NCBI RefSeq assembly: GCF_903819335.1
Contig: NZ_CAIJDE010000017.1
Span: 248,001 to 312,000, forward strand
Direction of reading: 5' to 3'
Length of the DNA stretch: 64,000 nucleotides
From: Flavobacterium panici
GTDB taxonomy: Bacteria; Bacteroidota; Bacteroidia; Flavobacteriales; Flavobacteriaceae
In this document: positions 15,110 through 23,657 of the stretch, one piece after another
Numbering within the stretch: the stretch's first letter is position 1
Layout of the letters: each line of letters begins with the position of its first letter
Program-made: the position numbers and the translations under genes
Notes under the pieces: generated by a model
Seen by the model: only the letters and a program-made list of their open reading frames with translations
Told to the model about the DNA's origin: nothing
The model's database searches: none

Positions 15110-17764
15110 ATGAGAAAAAAACTAAAACTTATTATAACACTCATTCTCACTTTATCGAGCAGTTTGTTTTTTGCCCAAAATCACGAAATCAGCGGAACCA
15201 TTACAACTGAAACGGGAATTCCTTTAGAATTTGCTACGATTCTTGTAAAAGGTTCTAAAACAAGTACGACAAGCGATGCGCTGGGAAAATTCAAAATATC
15301 ATCTGCAGTAAATAACCCAACACTTATTATATCGCTATTTGGCTATCAAACCAGAGAAATTGTAGCAAAAGATCATTTTGTAGATATTCAGCTGGTTTTA
15401 GAAAATAATAGTTTAGATGAAATTGTGGTTGTTGGAAGCAGAAACCCTAAGAAAAGCAAATTGGAAACAGCGGTTCCTGTTGACGTTGTGAATTTGGCAA
15501 AAATTAGAAATACAACACCGCAGACTACAACAAATGATATCTTGACTTATTTGATTCCGTCATTTAATTCAAACAGACAATCATCTGCCGATGGAACGGA
15601 ACATATTGATCCTGCTTCTTTAAGAGGTTTGGGCCCTGATCAGGTTTTGGTCTTAATTAATGGAAAAAGAAGACATACAACTTCTTTGGTAAATTATCAA
15701 AATACGGTTGGAAACGGTTCTGTTGGTACAGATTTGAGTGCGATTCCTGCTTCGGCAATTAAACGAATTGAGGTTTTGCGTGATGGAGCTGCGGCACAAT
15801 ATGGATCTGATGCTATTGCGGGGGTTATAAATTTGGTTTTGAAAGATAATGCAGGTTTAGAAGCAAATGCTACTTATGGCTCAACATCGAGAGATGACGG
15901 ACAAACTACCAATTTAAACCTGAATTACGGAACTAAAATTGGAAACAAAGGCGGTTTTATCAACTTTACTGGTGAATTTAATGACCGTCAAAAAACGAAT
16001 CGTTCTCAAAATCATAATCTTATTATTTTTGATCAATCGGCACAAGGAAACTTCTTTGCTTATGAATATGCAGATGATCCGGCTCAATCTCGCCAAATTG
16101 ATGATAATTTATTAGCTCAAAACGGTTTGAAACGTGATGATTTCAATTTTCAAATTGGTGATGCAAAAATCCAGAATATTCAGGGTTTCTTTAATGCTTC
16201 AATTCCGTTAAACGATCAAATCGAATTTTATGCTTCAGGAGGTGTAAGCCACAGAAAAGGAACGGGCTACGGATTCAGACGTTTACCAAGTGAAACCGAA
16301 AGTGTTGTGGCTTCTATTTTTCCTTTTGGTTTTCAGCCTGAATTGAATTCGGTTGTTACGGATCTTTCGTCTTCTTTTGGTTTTAAATTTAAATTTGGTG
16401 AATGGAAACTGGATTTGAGCAATACTATTGGTGAAAACAAATTTGTTTATGATGTTTCAAATACCAATAACTTTTCTTTAGGCGATGCAAGTCCGACAGA
16501 ATTTAAAGCGGGAAATCATTCTTTTCTTCAAAATACGGTAAATGCAGATATTTCGAGATTGTATAAAGATATTTTCAGCGGATTGAATGTTGCTTTTGGT
16601 GCTGAATACCGATATGAGAAATACAAAATTGTTCCCGGCGAAGAAGCTTCTTATATGAACGGCGGCGCACAATCTTTTCCTGGATTTTCTCCTTTGAATG
16701 AAGTGAACGAAGACAGAAACAGTGTAGGCGTTTATGCTGATGTTGAAGCGGATATTACGGATAAATTTTTAGTTGGAATTGCCGGCCGTTATGAAGATTA
16801 TACCGATTTTGGAAATACGATTAATGGAAAATTATCTTTGAGATATAAAATTCTGGATAATCTTTTTGTTCGTGGAGCCATAAGTTCAGGTTTTAGAGCG
16901 CCTTCTCTGCATCAGCAATATTTTAATAATATCGCAACAGATGTTGTTGACGGGGAACTTTTGAATTCGGGTATTTTTAGAAACGACAGTGAAGTTGCGA
17001 AACAACTTGGAATTCCGAAATTGAAAGAAGAAACTTCAAGAAACTATAGTTTTGGGGTTGTTTTTTCTCCAACAAAACAATTGCATATTACAGCTGATTA
17101 TTACCATATTAGAATTGATAACCGAATCATCTTAACCGGGAATTTAGGAAATGATGCTTATGGAGAACCTGTTCCGGAACTTCGTAATTTGTTTGCTCAA
17201 TATGGTGCGCAAACAGGCCGTTTCTTTACAAATGCAATTAATACTACTACAAATGGTCTTGATGTCGTTATCGATTATGATTTGAATGCCGGACGCGGTA
17301 AACTGAATCTTTCGTTATTATACAATTACAACAACAACCAGGTTGATAATCAATTAAACAATATTCCGTCGATATTCATTGGTCAGGAAGATGTGTATTA
17401 CGGACCGCAGGAAAGAAGTTTGATTGAATCGAATACACCAAAACACAAAGGAACTTTTGCTGTAAATTATAATATCGCCAAATGGAACTTTTTATTGAGA
17501 AATACTTATTTTGGTGAGGTTGTTCGTGATGGTTTTCCTTTCGGCGGAATCCAAAGACATAATGGAAAAGTAGTTACTGATTTGACAATTGCTTATAAAA
17601 TAACGCCAAAACTTCAATTTGCTTTGGGTGCTAATAACTTATTTGATGTTTTCCCGGATAAACAAATCTATGAGAACAGTTATTTCGGAGTGTTTAAATA
17701 TGCACCGGTTCAAATGGGAACTACTGGGGCTTATTACTTCGGAAGAATGAGTTTTAGTTTGTAG
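15110..17764 (+). CDS. TonB-dependent outer-membrane receptor
   Basis: An 884-residue TonB-dependent transporter. A signal peptide (ending FFAQ, about residue 23) is followed by a carboxypeptidase-regulatory-like beta-sandwich (about 25-105), the plug domain with DQVLVLINGKRRHT and YGSDAIAGVINL, and a 22-strand barrel ending in the typical aromatic FSL. No SusD-like partner gene is adjacent, so polysaccharide uptake is less likely than uptake of a smaller ligand; the ligand cannot be read from sequence. It is monocistronic and divergent from the exported SAM hydrolase, which may or may not be meaningful. Confidence 0.9.
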   Translation: MRKKLKLIITLILTLSSSLFFAQNHEISGTITTETGIPLEFATILVKGSKTSTTSDALGKFKISSAVNNPTLIISLFGYQTREIVAKDHFVDIQLVLENNSLDEIVVVGSRNPKKSKLETAVPVDVVNLAKIRNTTPQTTTNDILTYLIPSFNSNRQSSADGTEHIDPASLRGLGPDQVLVLINGKRRHTTSLVNYQNTVGNGSVGTDLSAIPASAIKRIEVLRDGAAAQYGSDAIAGVINLVLKDNAGLEANATYGSTSRDDGQTTNLNLNYGTKIGNKGGFINFTGEFNDRQKTNRSQNHNLIIFDQSAQGNFFAYEYADDPAQSRQIDDNLLAQNGLKRDDFNFQIGDAKIQNIQGFFNASIPLNDQIEFYASGGVSHRKGTGYGFRRLPSETESVVASIFPFGFQPELNSVVTDLSSSFGFKFKFGEWKLDLSNTIGENKFVYDVSNTNNFSLGDASPTEFKAGNHSFLQNTVNADISRLYKDIFSGLNVAFGAEYRYEKYKIVPGEEASYMNGGAQSFPGFSPLNEVNEDRNSVGVYADVEADITDKFLVGIAGRYEDYTDFGNTINGKLSLRYKILDNLFVRGAISSGFRAPSLHQQYFNNIATDVVDGELLNSGIFRNDSEVAKQLGIPKLKEETSRNYSFGVVFSPTKQLHITADYYHIRIDNRIILTGNLGNDAYGEPVPELRNLFAQYGAQTGRFFTNAINTTTNGLDVVIDYDLNAGRGKLNLSLLYNYNNNQVDNQLNNIPSIFIGQEDVYYGPQERSLIESNTPKHKGTFAVNYNIAKWNFLLRNTYFGEVVRDGFPFGGIQRHNGKVVTDLTIAYKITPKLQFALGANNLFDVFPDKQIYENSYFGVFKYAPVQMGTTGAYYFGRMSFSL

Positions 17765-17773
17765 GTTTTAGGA

Positions 17774-18080
17774 TTTTAACGCAAAGAGCGCTAAGGTTTT
17801 TCGCAAAATTCGCGGGGATTTTTTAATCTCGCAAAGTCGCAGAGTCGCAAAGGTTTTTTTAATTGCCTCCAGCTAAAGCTGGAGGAAGTAAAAGATTTAT
17901 ACATAAAAAAGGCTTTAGCCAAACGATTATGTTTGGCTAAAGCCTTTTCCCTTTCCTTATTTTGCCATCCAGCTAAAGTCTGGACGCTATTGAATCTAAA
18001 CAATAAACTTTGCGACTCTGCGACTTTGCGAGATTCTTTCATAAAGCTTAAAAAAAACCTTTGCGCTCTTTGCGTTAAAA
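17774..18080. repeat. Nested (three-layer) palindromic repeat block
   Basis: Outer arms 17774-17801 and 18051-18080 (TTTTAACGCAAAGAGCGC type, imperfect) enclose a perfect 27-base inverted repeat at 17826-17852 and 18008-18034 (CGCAAAGTCGCAGAGTCGC type), which encloses an element with CCAGCTAAAGCTGG (17865-17888, partner 17965-17990) and a perfect 18-base hairpin AAAAGGCTTTAGCCAAAC at 17907-17948. The inner element recurs alone at 44596-44727. No gene is present; the block fills the gap between the TonB receptor and the protease. Confidence 0.9.
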
Positions 18081-18136
18081 GACCCCAGAAAAAAGCCCCG
18101 CAAATTGCGAGGCCTCTTATCTACTAATTCGGGTTT

Positions 18137-20908
18137 TTATTTTTTAGCAAATTTCTTCACGATTTTCTTATCACCATTATTTAATTCGATAAGATAAATT
18201 CCTGTGCTTAATTTACTTACATCAATTGCGCCTGCCACTTGTCCTGAACCAAGCTGCTGTCCTAATGTATTTAAGATTTTATATGAATATCCATTTTCTT
18301 CTGAAATTGAAACGTTTAATTCGCTTTCAACCGGATTTGGATATACTGCAAAACCAGCTGGTGCAGTAGTTTCAATTAATCCTGCTGTGATTTCTTCTGC
18401 AACTGTTCCAGAAGCTGTAATGTTTATAGAATAATCTTCAACTTGTCCGTATGAGAAACTTTCACAAGCAGTTGGAACTCCGTTGTATTTCAAAGAAACT
18501 CTTAATCTTGTTGTTCCTAAAGCTGCTGTAGCCGGAATTGTAATTGTTGCTGTTACCGGAGTTGTTTTTGATGCTGTTTTTGTCCACACTGTTTCTCCAG
18601 AATCAGAAAAATCTCCATCTTGGTTATAATCGATGAATACTCCGTATCCTTCATTATAAACTGTCGATGTCCATGTTGGTGTAATTGTTATAGTATAGGC
18701 ACTTCCTCTAGCTGCATTTGTAGAAATAGCAGTAAAGTTTTCGTAACCTGTTGTTGCTGTAGAAGTATTATTAATCGTTCCAAAAACAACTTTACCAATT
18801 CTTTCATCAGTTGCGTCATTTCCTTGAGATGAGCAATATGATACAGAAGTTGTTGTAGTTGTTACGTTTACTGTATTACTTGCAGCAGAAATATTTCCGG
18901 CAGCATCTTTAGCTTTTACGCTGAAAGTATAAGCTGTTGAAGGTGTTAATCCAGTTACTGTGTATGAAGTTGTAGTTGAAGAACCTTTTAACGTTGTTCC
19001 CTGGTAAATATCATATCCGGTAACGGCAACATTGTCTGTAGAAGCTGTCCAAGTTAAGTTTGTAGTAGTTCCTGTTGTTCCAGAAGCAGCTAAACTAGTT
19101 GGTGCAGATGGTGCAATTGTATCAGAACCTCCTCCAGAATATGCGGCACCAACTCCTACTGCGTAAAACGCATTTGTTGTTGCAATAACTTCTGCAGAAC
19201 CTGCTCCGTATAAATCAATAGCCGATTGTATTCCGTAAGTTCTTGCGTTAGCATAAGTTGAGTTTGCTCCCAAATAGAAATCTTCTAAACGAAAAGCAAT
19301 TTTTTCTGCTTTATCAAGAGTGATTCCTGTTACATTGTAAGCGTTTCCAAGATCATTTGTTCCTGATTTACCTACTGATAGAATATAAAACCAATGATTT
19401 AAAACACCAGAATTTGTGTGTACTCCACATTGGTCGTTATTGTTTGTTGGTGTACAGTTTACGTTTACCCAATATGTTCCTCCATAAGTATCCGGCTGTC
19501 CTTCAGCATTTGGATCACTCATAGAACGTAAAGCAACGTGTCCGCTTCTTCTTTCAATATCTTCTCCAACTAACCAAATTGATTTTGTTGGCGCTGAATG
19601 GTATTCAATACAAGCTGCCCAAATATCAGAGAAAGCTTCGTTCATAGCTCCAGACTCTTTTTGGTATGCTAAGTTTGCTGTGTAAGTACATACCGCGTGA
19701 CCAATTTCATGACCTGCAACGTCAAGTGAAGTTAAAATATCAAATCCTCCGGTACCGCTTCCATCTCCGTAAGTCATAACACTTCCGTTCCAGAAAGCAT
19801 TATTATTGCTTGAATATCCAGCAGCAATTAAGTTGTAATGCACATAACTTTTAATTTTTGCACCAGCATTGTCAAAACTATTTCTTCCATGAACAGCTGA
19901 CCAATAATCGTACGTCATTTCAGCTCCCCAATGTGCATCAAGTGCTCCATTGTCTTTGTTGGTGTTGTTATATTCTATCCAGTTATTATCTGCATCAGAA
20001 AAATTTGTTGTTGGATAAGTTGCCGTTCTTGCAGAATTATAAGTTTGAATTCCTAAACCACGAGATGTATCTGATAAGATATAAGATGATCCGCTTAATG
20101 TAGTCTGAATGGTCTGCGTTCCGCTGTAACGTGTTGCTGCATTTGCTGCAACGAATGCCATTTTTGAAGCTGTTTCATTCTTTTTAGCTACATCTGAAGT
20201 TTTACTTCCATGAACATTATCGTTCAAGTGTTTTATAGTAGCATTATAAAACAATGCTTTTCCCGTTTCGGCATCAATGTAAAGATCACCGCGGCTTAAT
20301 GGTTTTGTCGCATAAATGTCAAATTTATAAGCTAAACGAACTTTGTCGCTTCCTCTTTTTTGACCTTGCTGTTCCATGTCTGGAAGCAGAACCAATTCTC
20401 CTTTTGGTTTTTCATAACCCAGCTCGCGGGCATCTTGTGGTTTGTCCCAAAGGTATTCGGTTGCGCGGGTATAACCCAGTGCTTTATTAAATGCATCTTG
20501 TGCAGAAAGTGACGGAGCTAGTTTCACGTTTTCGATGTTATAAAATTCACCGTTCATCGAAACTAATTTTCCATCTTTTGAATGTAAAGTATAATTGGCA
20601 AATTCTACTTTAATTCCTTGTTCATACAATTGAAATTTTTCATGTGTGTAACCTTGTTTATCCGATTCTGTTTTAATTTTTGTGAAGGATTGAGAATCTT
20701 TTAAACCTAATTGTTCTTTAAAAACCTTTTGTGATTCTGAACTCTTATAACTTGAAAGTTCATTAAACTTAATTAAGTTGGGCTGTCCGTTTTCTGAAAC
20801 GCTTTTCTCCTCTACACGTTTGTCGTCTTTTTGGACTTGTGCAAAGGCAGAAAAAGAAAAACTAAGAACAATTGCGGTCACAATAATCTTTGGTAATTTT
20901 TTTTTCAT
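18137..20908 (-). CDS. Secreted M4 (thermolysin-type) metalloprotease with type IX sorting domain
   Basis: A 923-residue secreted zinc protease. Order: signal peptide (to about 23), propeptide with FTP/PepSY-like segments (30-225), M4 catalytic domain with HEIGH (400-404) and NEAFSD giving Glu424 as third zinc ligand, fibronectin type III domain (about 605-690), GEVED-type domain (YGVFIDYNQDGDF), and a C-terminal type A sorting domain (last about 75 residues, YPNPVESELNV and STGIYLIEL, ending in basic KKFAKK). The sorting domain directs export by the type IX system also associated with GldH. Likely digests extracellular protein. Very secure. Confidence 0.95.
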   Translation of the reverse strand: MKKKLPKIIVTAIVLSFSFSAFAQVQKDDKRVEEKSVSENGQPNLIKFNELSSYKSSESQKVFKEQLGLKDSQSFTKIKTESDKQGYTHEKFQLYEQGIKVEFANYTLHSKDGKLVSMNGEFYNIENVKLAPSLSAQDAFNKALGYTRATEYLWDKPQDARELGYEKPKGELVLLPDMEQQGQKRGSDKVRLAYKFDIYATKPLSRGDLYIDAETGKALFYNATIKHLNDNVHGSKTSDVAKKNETASKMAFVAANAATRYSGTQTIQTTLSGSSYILSDTSRGLGIQTYNSARTATYPTTNFSDADNNWIEYNNTNKDNGALDAHWGAEMTYDYWSAVHGRNSFDNAGAKIKSYVHYNLIAAGYSSNNNAFWNGSVMTYGDGSGTGGFDILTSLDVAGHEIGHAVCTYTANLAYQKESGAMNEAFSDIWAACIEYHSAPTKSIWLVGEDIERRSGHVALRSMSDPNAEGQPDTYGGTYWVNVNCTPTNNNDQCGVHTNSGVLNHWFYILSVGKSGTNDLGNAYNVTGITLDKAEKIAFRLEDFYLGANSTYANARTYGIQSAIDLYGAGSAEVIATTNAFYAVGVGAAYSGGGSDTIAPSAPTSLAASGTTGTTTNLTWTASTDNVAVTGYDIYQGTTLKGSSTTTSYTVTGLTPSTAYTFSVKAKDAAGNISAASNTVNVTTTTTSVSYCSSQGNDATDERIGKVVFGTINNTSTATTGYENFTAISTNAARGSAYTITITPTWTSTVYNEGYGVFIDYNQDGDFSDSGETVWTKTASKTTPVTATITIPATAALGTTRLRVSLKYNGVPTACESFSYGQVEDYSINITASGTVAEEITAGLIETTAPAGFAVYPNPVESELNVSISEENGYSYKILNTLGQQLGSGQVAGAIDVSKLSTGIYLIELNNGDKKIVKKFAKK

Positions 20909-21181
20909 AATAAGTGGGGGTTTTAGTTTGGTTAAAAATAATTTTTGAAATCAATTAAAGTAAGTAAATACTTAAATTTGAGATAAAAGTATTTTAATTT
21001 TGTTAGATAATCGATGAAATTTGCCGTTAATCGATAAAATGCAACATTTTTTACATAAATTTAACTTTTATATAACAAAGTATAAGAATTCAGCAGCTAA
21101 ATTGTCCGAAAATTAATATATCAATTATTTTTAATGTACTGAAATACAGACAAAATACTTTAAATAGATCAAAATAGAAAT
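20909..21181. other. AT-rich upstream region of the protease with direct repeats
   Basis: No gene seen. It contains two direct copies of TAATCGATRAAAT at 21008-21020 and 21028-21040, 20 bases apart, on the upstream side of the protease gene; they could be a regulator site. No canonical TAnnTTTG was found for the protease. Confidence 0.4.
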
Positions 21182-21210
21182 AAAAAAACCGCTCAAAAGG
21201 CGGTTTTTTT
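21182..21210 (-). terminator. Rho-independent terminator of the gene at 21229
   Basis: AAAAAAACCGC pairs with GCGGTTTTTTT around a seven-base loop, 18 bases past the stop codon of the hypothetical membrane protein. Confidence 0.85.
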
Positions 21211-21228
21211 ATTCTTTATATGCACAAA

Positions 21229-21669
21229 TTAATTATGTTCTGGAAAACTTCTTTTTAATCTAACCATAAACTCTTTCAATGTAATTTCATCATCTCTATT
21301 TGAATCATCTTCAACTAATTCTGAAATATCCTTTTTTCTATAAGGAAGAAATAAGAAGAAAATTGAACTATTCGTGTCATTTGTTGTTGAACTTGGAAAC
21401 ATAGCCAATAAGTAATAGAAAACCAAAAGTCTAACAAATACAAAAATCTTTCGAAAACCTTTATTTAAATCATATTTATTGTTTTCTATGATAGCTTTAA
21501 CAGTAAAATAAATCAGCTGAATTATGAAAACAGGTATAAGAAAATCATATAAATATATTAGGCTGTAACTATTAATTAAAAACATTAACAACACTATTAT
21601 AATCGAAATGGTCATATTTGCTATAAAAAAATAGCTTCCCCATTTAATATCTATCTCAAACTTTTCCAA
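21229..21669 (-). CDS. Hypothetical membrane protein
   Basis: A 146-residue protein with about three hydrophobic segments (residues 14-34, 38-60 and 83-97) and an acidic, lysine-containing C-terminal tail. I do not recognise a family. The longest reading starts at a TTG (21669) because an in-frame stop lies just upstream; the first ATG is at 21615 but would cut into the first hydrophobic segment. It stands alone between two terminators. Confidence 0.55.
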   Translation of the reverse strand: MEKFEIDIKWGSYFFIANMTISIIIVLLMFLINSYSLIYLYDFLIPVFIIQLIYFTVKAIIENNKYDLNKGFRKIFVFVRLLVFYYLLAMFPSSTTNDTNSSIFFLFLPYRKKDISELVEDDSNRDDEITLKEFMVRLKRSFPEHN

Positions 21670-21736
21670 ATGTGTGTTTTTTAGTTCACCACAAATCTAA
21701 ATAAAAGATTACTTCTTGTTTGCTCTAAAATTATAA

Positions 21737-21771
21737 AAAAAGAGAATCTTCATGGTTGAAGATTCTCTTTT
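21737..21771 (-). terminator. Terminator of the CoA-transferase operon
   Basis: AAAAGAGAATCTTCA pairs with TGAAGATTCTCTTTT around TGGT, 26 bases after the stop codon of subunit B. Confidence 0.88.
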
Positions 21772-21796
21772 ATATAAATTAATTGGAAGATTAAAA

Positions 21797-22450
21797 TCAG
21801 ATGTCCATTTCTGGAATTTCACCTTCAATTATCAAATCTGCTTCGGTTGAAGCAACAATGTGCTCAACTGAAATACCTGGCGCTCGTTCTAAGAGCTTAA
21901 AACCCTTTTCCGTTACTTCGAGAACTGCAAGTTCGGTTACAATCTTTTTAACGCATCCTACGCCAGTTAACGGCAAAGTACATTTTTTTAAGATTTTAGA
22001 TTCTCCTGCTTTGTTCACGTGCATCATCGCTACAATTATATTTTCGGCAGAAGCCACTAAATCCATTGCACCTCCCATTCCTTTTACCATTTTTCCCGGA
22101 ATCTTCCAGTTGGCGATATCTCCGTTTTCAGAAACTTCCATTGCTCCTAAAATAGTTAAATCTACTTTTTGGCTTCGGATCATTCCAAAACTAAAAGCCG
22201 AATCAAAGAAACTTGCTCCGGGCAATGTTGTAATGGTTTGTTTTCCTGCATTGATAATATCAGCGTCTTCTTCTCCTGCAAAAGGAAAAGGTCCCATTCC
22301 CAAAACTCCGTTTTCGCTTTGAAATTCAACAGCAATATCTTCTCTGACATAATTGGCAACCAAAGTTGGAATTCCAATTCCAAGGTTTACAAAATATCGG
22401 TCTTTAACTTCTTTTGCGATTCTCTTCGCTATATCTTCTTTTGTTAACAT
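21797..22450 (-). CDS. scoB: 3-oxoacid CoA-transferase subunit B
   Basis: A 217-residue beta subunit of succinyl-CoA:3-ketoacid (or acetate/butyrate-type) CoA-transferase, which moves CoA between carboxylic acids. The catalytic glutamate is Glu46 in SENGVLGMGPF, and GGAMDL is another family signature. It follows subunit A in the same operon, 81 bases away, the gap being filled by an inverted repeat. Probably used in ketone-body or branched-chain amino acid catabolism; exact acyl specificity cannot be assigned. Confidence 0.9.
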   Translation of the reverse strand: MLTKEDIAKRIAKEVKDRYFVNLGIGIPTLVANYVREDIAVEFQSENGVLGMGPFPFAGEEDADIINAGKQTITTLPGASFFDSAFSFGMIRSQKVDLTILGAMEVSENGDIANWKIPGKMVKGMGGAMDLVASAENIIVAMMHVNKAGESKILKKCTLPLTGVGCVKKIVTELAVLEVTEKGFKLLERAPGISVEHIVASTEADLIIEGEIPEMDI

Positions 22451-22480
22451 GTCTTGAATGTGTTAATTAGAAAATTTGAT

Positions 22481-22533
22481 AATTAGATAATGTTTATAAT
22501 TATCTAATCGACAAATTATCTCATTATCTAATT
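22481..22533. repeat. AATTAGATAATG inverted repeat between scoA and scoB
   Basis: AATTAGATAATG (22481-22492) and its exact inverse CATTATCTAATT (22522-22533) enclose further ATTATCTAAT words. The right arm overlaps the scoA stop codon by two bases. Confidence 0.65.
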
Positions 22534-23233
22534 ACGCTCTCTGTCTTACGGTGCGCTGCTCGATTCTCTTTTCAAATTTTTCTCCCTGAAAGATACGCTG
22601 TACCATAATTCCCGGAATGTGAATTTGATTTGGATCTAAAGTTCCAACGGGAACAAGTTCTTCAACTTCGGCAATCGTGATTTTTCCGGCACCAGCCATA
22701 CAAGCATTAAAGTTTCTGGCTGTTCCTTTAAAAATTAGATTTCCCGCTTCATCACCTTTCCATGCTTTTACAATGGCAAAGTCCGCTTTGAAAGCTTCTT
22801 CCATAATGTGCATTTTACCGTTGAATTCGCGGACTTCTTTTCCTTCTGCGACTTCAGTTCCGTAACCGGCTGGAGTAAAAAAAGCAGGAATTCCGGCTTG
22901 AGCCGCGCGGCATCTTTCTGCTAAAGTTCCCTGCGGTGTTAATTCAACTTCCAATTCTCCCGAAAGCATCTGACGTTCGAACTCTGCATTTTCGCCTACA
23001 TAAGAGGAGATCATTTTTTTGATTTGTTTCTTTTGCAAAAGCAGTCCTAAACCAAAATCATCTACACCTGCATTGTTTGAAATACAAGTTAAATCTGAAA
23101 TTTGAGTGTTTACCAATGCTGCAATCGTATTTTCCGGAATTCCGCACAAACCAAACCCGCCAAACATAACTGTCATTCCGGTTTCAATTCCTGCAATAGC
23201 ATCCTGAACATTCTTAACTTTTTTTGTTATCAT
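22532..23233 (-). CDS. scoA: 3-oxoacid CoA-transferase subunit A
   Basis: A 233-residue alpha subunit pairing with the adjacent B subunit. Typical features are the N-terminal [17 protein letters not shown]oA-binding loop and [20 protein letters not shown]. Length and gene order (A then B) match class I CoA-transferases. Cytoplasmic. Confidence 0.9.
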   Translation of the reverse strand: MITKKVKNVQDAIAGIETGMTVMFGGFGLCGIPENTIAALVNTQISDLTCISNNAGVDDFGLGLLLQKKQIKKMISSYVGENAEFERQMLSGELEVELTPQGTLAERCRAAQAGIPAFFTPAGYGTEVAEGKEVREFNGKMHIMEEAFKADFAIVKAWKGDEAGNLIFKGTARNFNACMAGAGKITIAEVEELVPVGTLDPNQIHIPGIMVQRIFQGEKFEKRIEQRTVRQRA

Positions 23234-23363
23234 AACAAACTGTCTTTATTACCGTATATTTTTGATAAAAATAAGATTTTTAGATTGAATTATAACGATT
23301 TCGTAAAAAATAAAATTTAAAAATAGATGTTAGCTGCAATTAATTATAAACACATCGAAATAT

Positions 23364-23530
23364 ATCTCGTAGAGATTAAATATTGGTAGAAAATTTGTTG
23401 GTCGCAGTGTTTTCTGTTCCGTAGGAACTATACGTGAAGTTTATCAAAAATTTTAAAAGATGTAGTCCCTACGGGACACCTGCGAAATCTTCATTACTGC
23501 TTACTACCGATATTTAACTCCTAACGGAGT
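23364..23530. repeat. GGTAGAAAAT / GTTCCGTAGGAAC palindromic element, copy 1
   Basis: TTAAATATTGGTAG (23376-23389) is mirrored by CTACCGATATTTAA (23504-23517). Inside are GTTCCGTAGGAAC and GTCCCTACGGGAC hairpins; ATCTCGTAGAGAT and ACTCCTAACGGAGT lie at the two ends. No gene in this gap of about 420 bases. A related element lies at 38859-39033. Confidence 0.7.
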
Positions 23531-23580
23531 ATTGACAATATGTTTTTTAATGGTTTAAAAATAAAACCAGTAATATTTTA

Positions 23581-23638
23581 AAAAAAAATATCCTTTTGTA
23601 ATCTTTCACATCTGGAAAGTACAAAAGGATATTTTTTA
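23581..23638 (-). terminator. Terminator of the ricT-gldH-PBP operon
   Basis: AAAATATCCTTTTGTA pairs with TACAAAAGGATATTTT, with a smaller CTTTC/GAAAG stem inside, 20 bases after the PBP1A stop codon. Confidence 0.85.
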
Positions 23639-23657
23639 TAGTAAACTGAATTTAAGT

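Noticed and set aside
21801..22322. 173-codon open frame antisense to scoB
   Set aside because: Lies entirely opposite a well-identified gene, shows no family features and mirrors its codon pattern.
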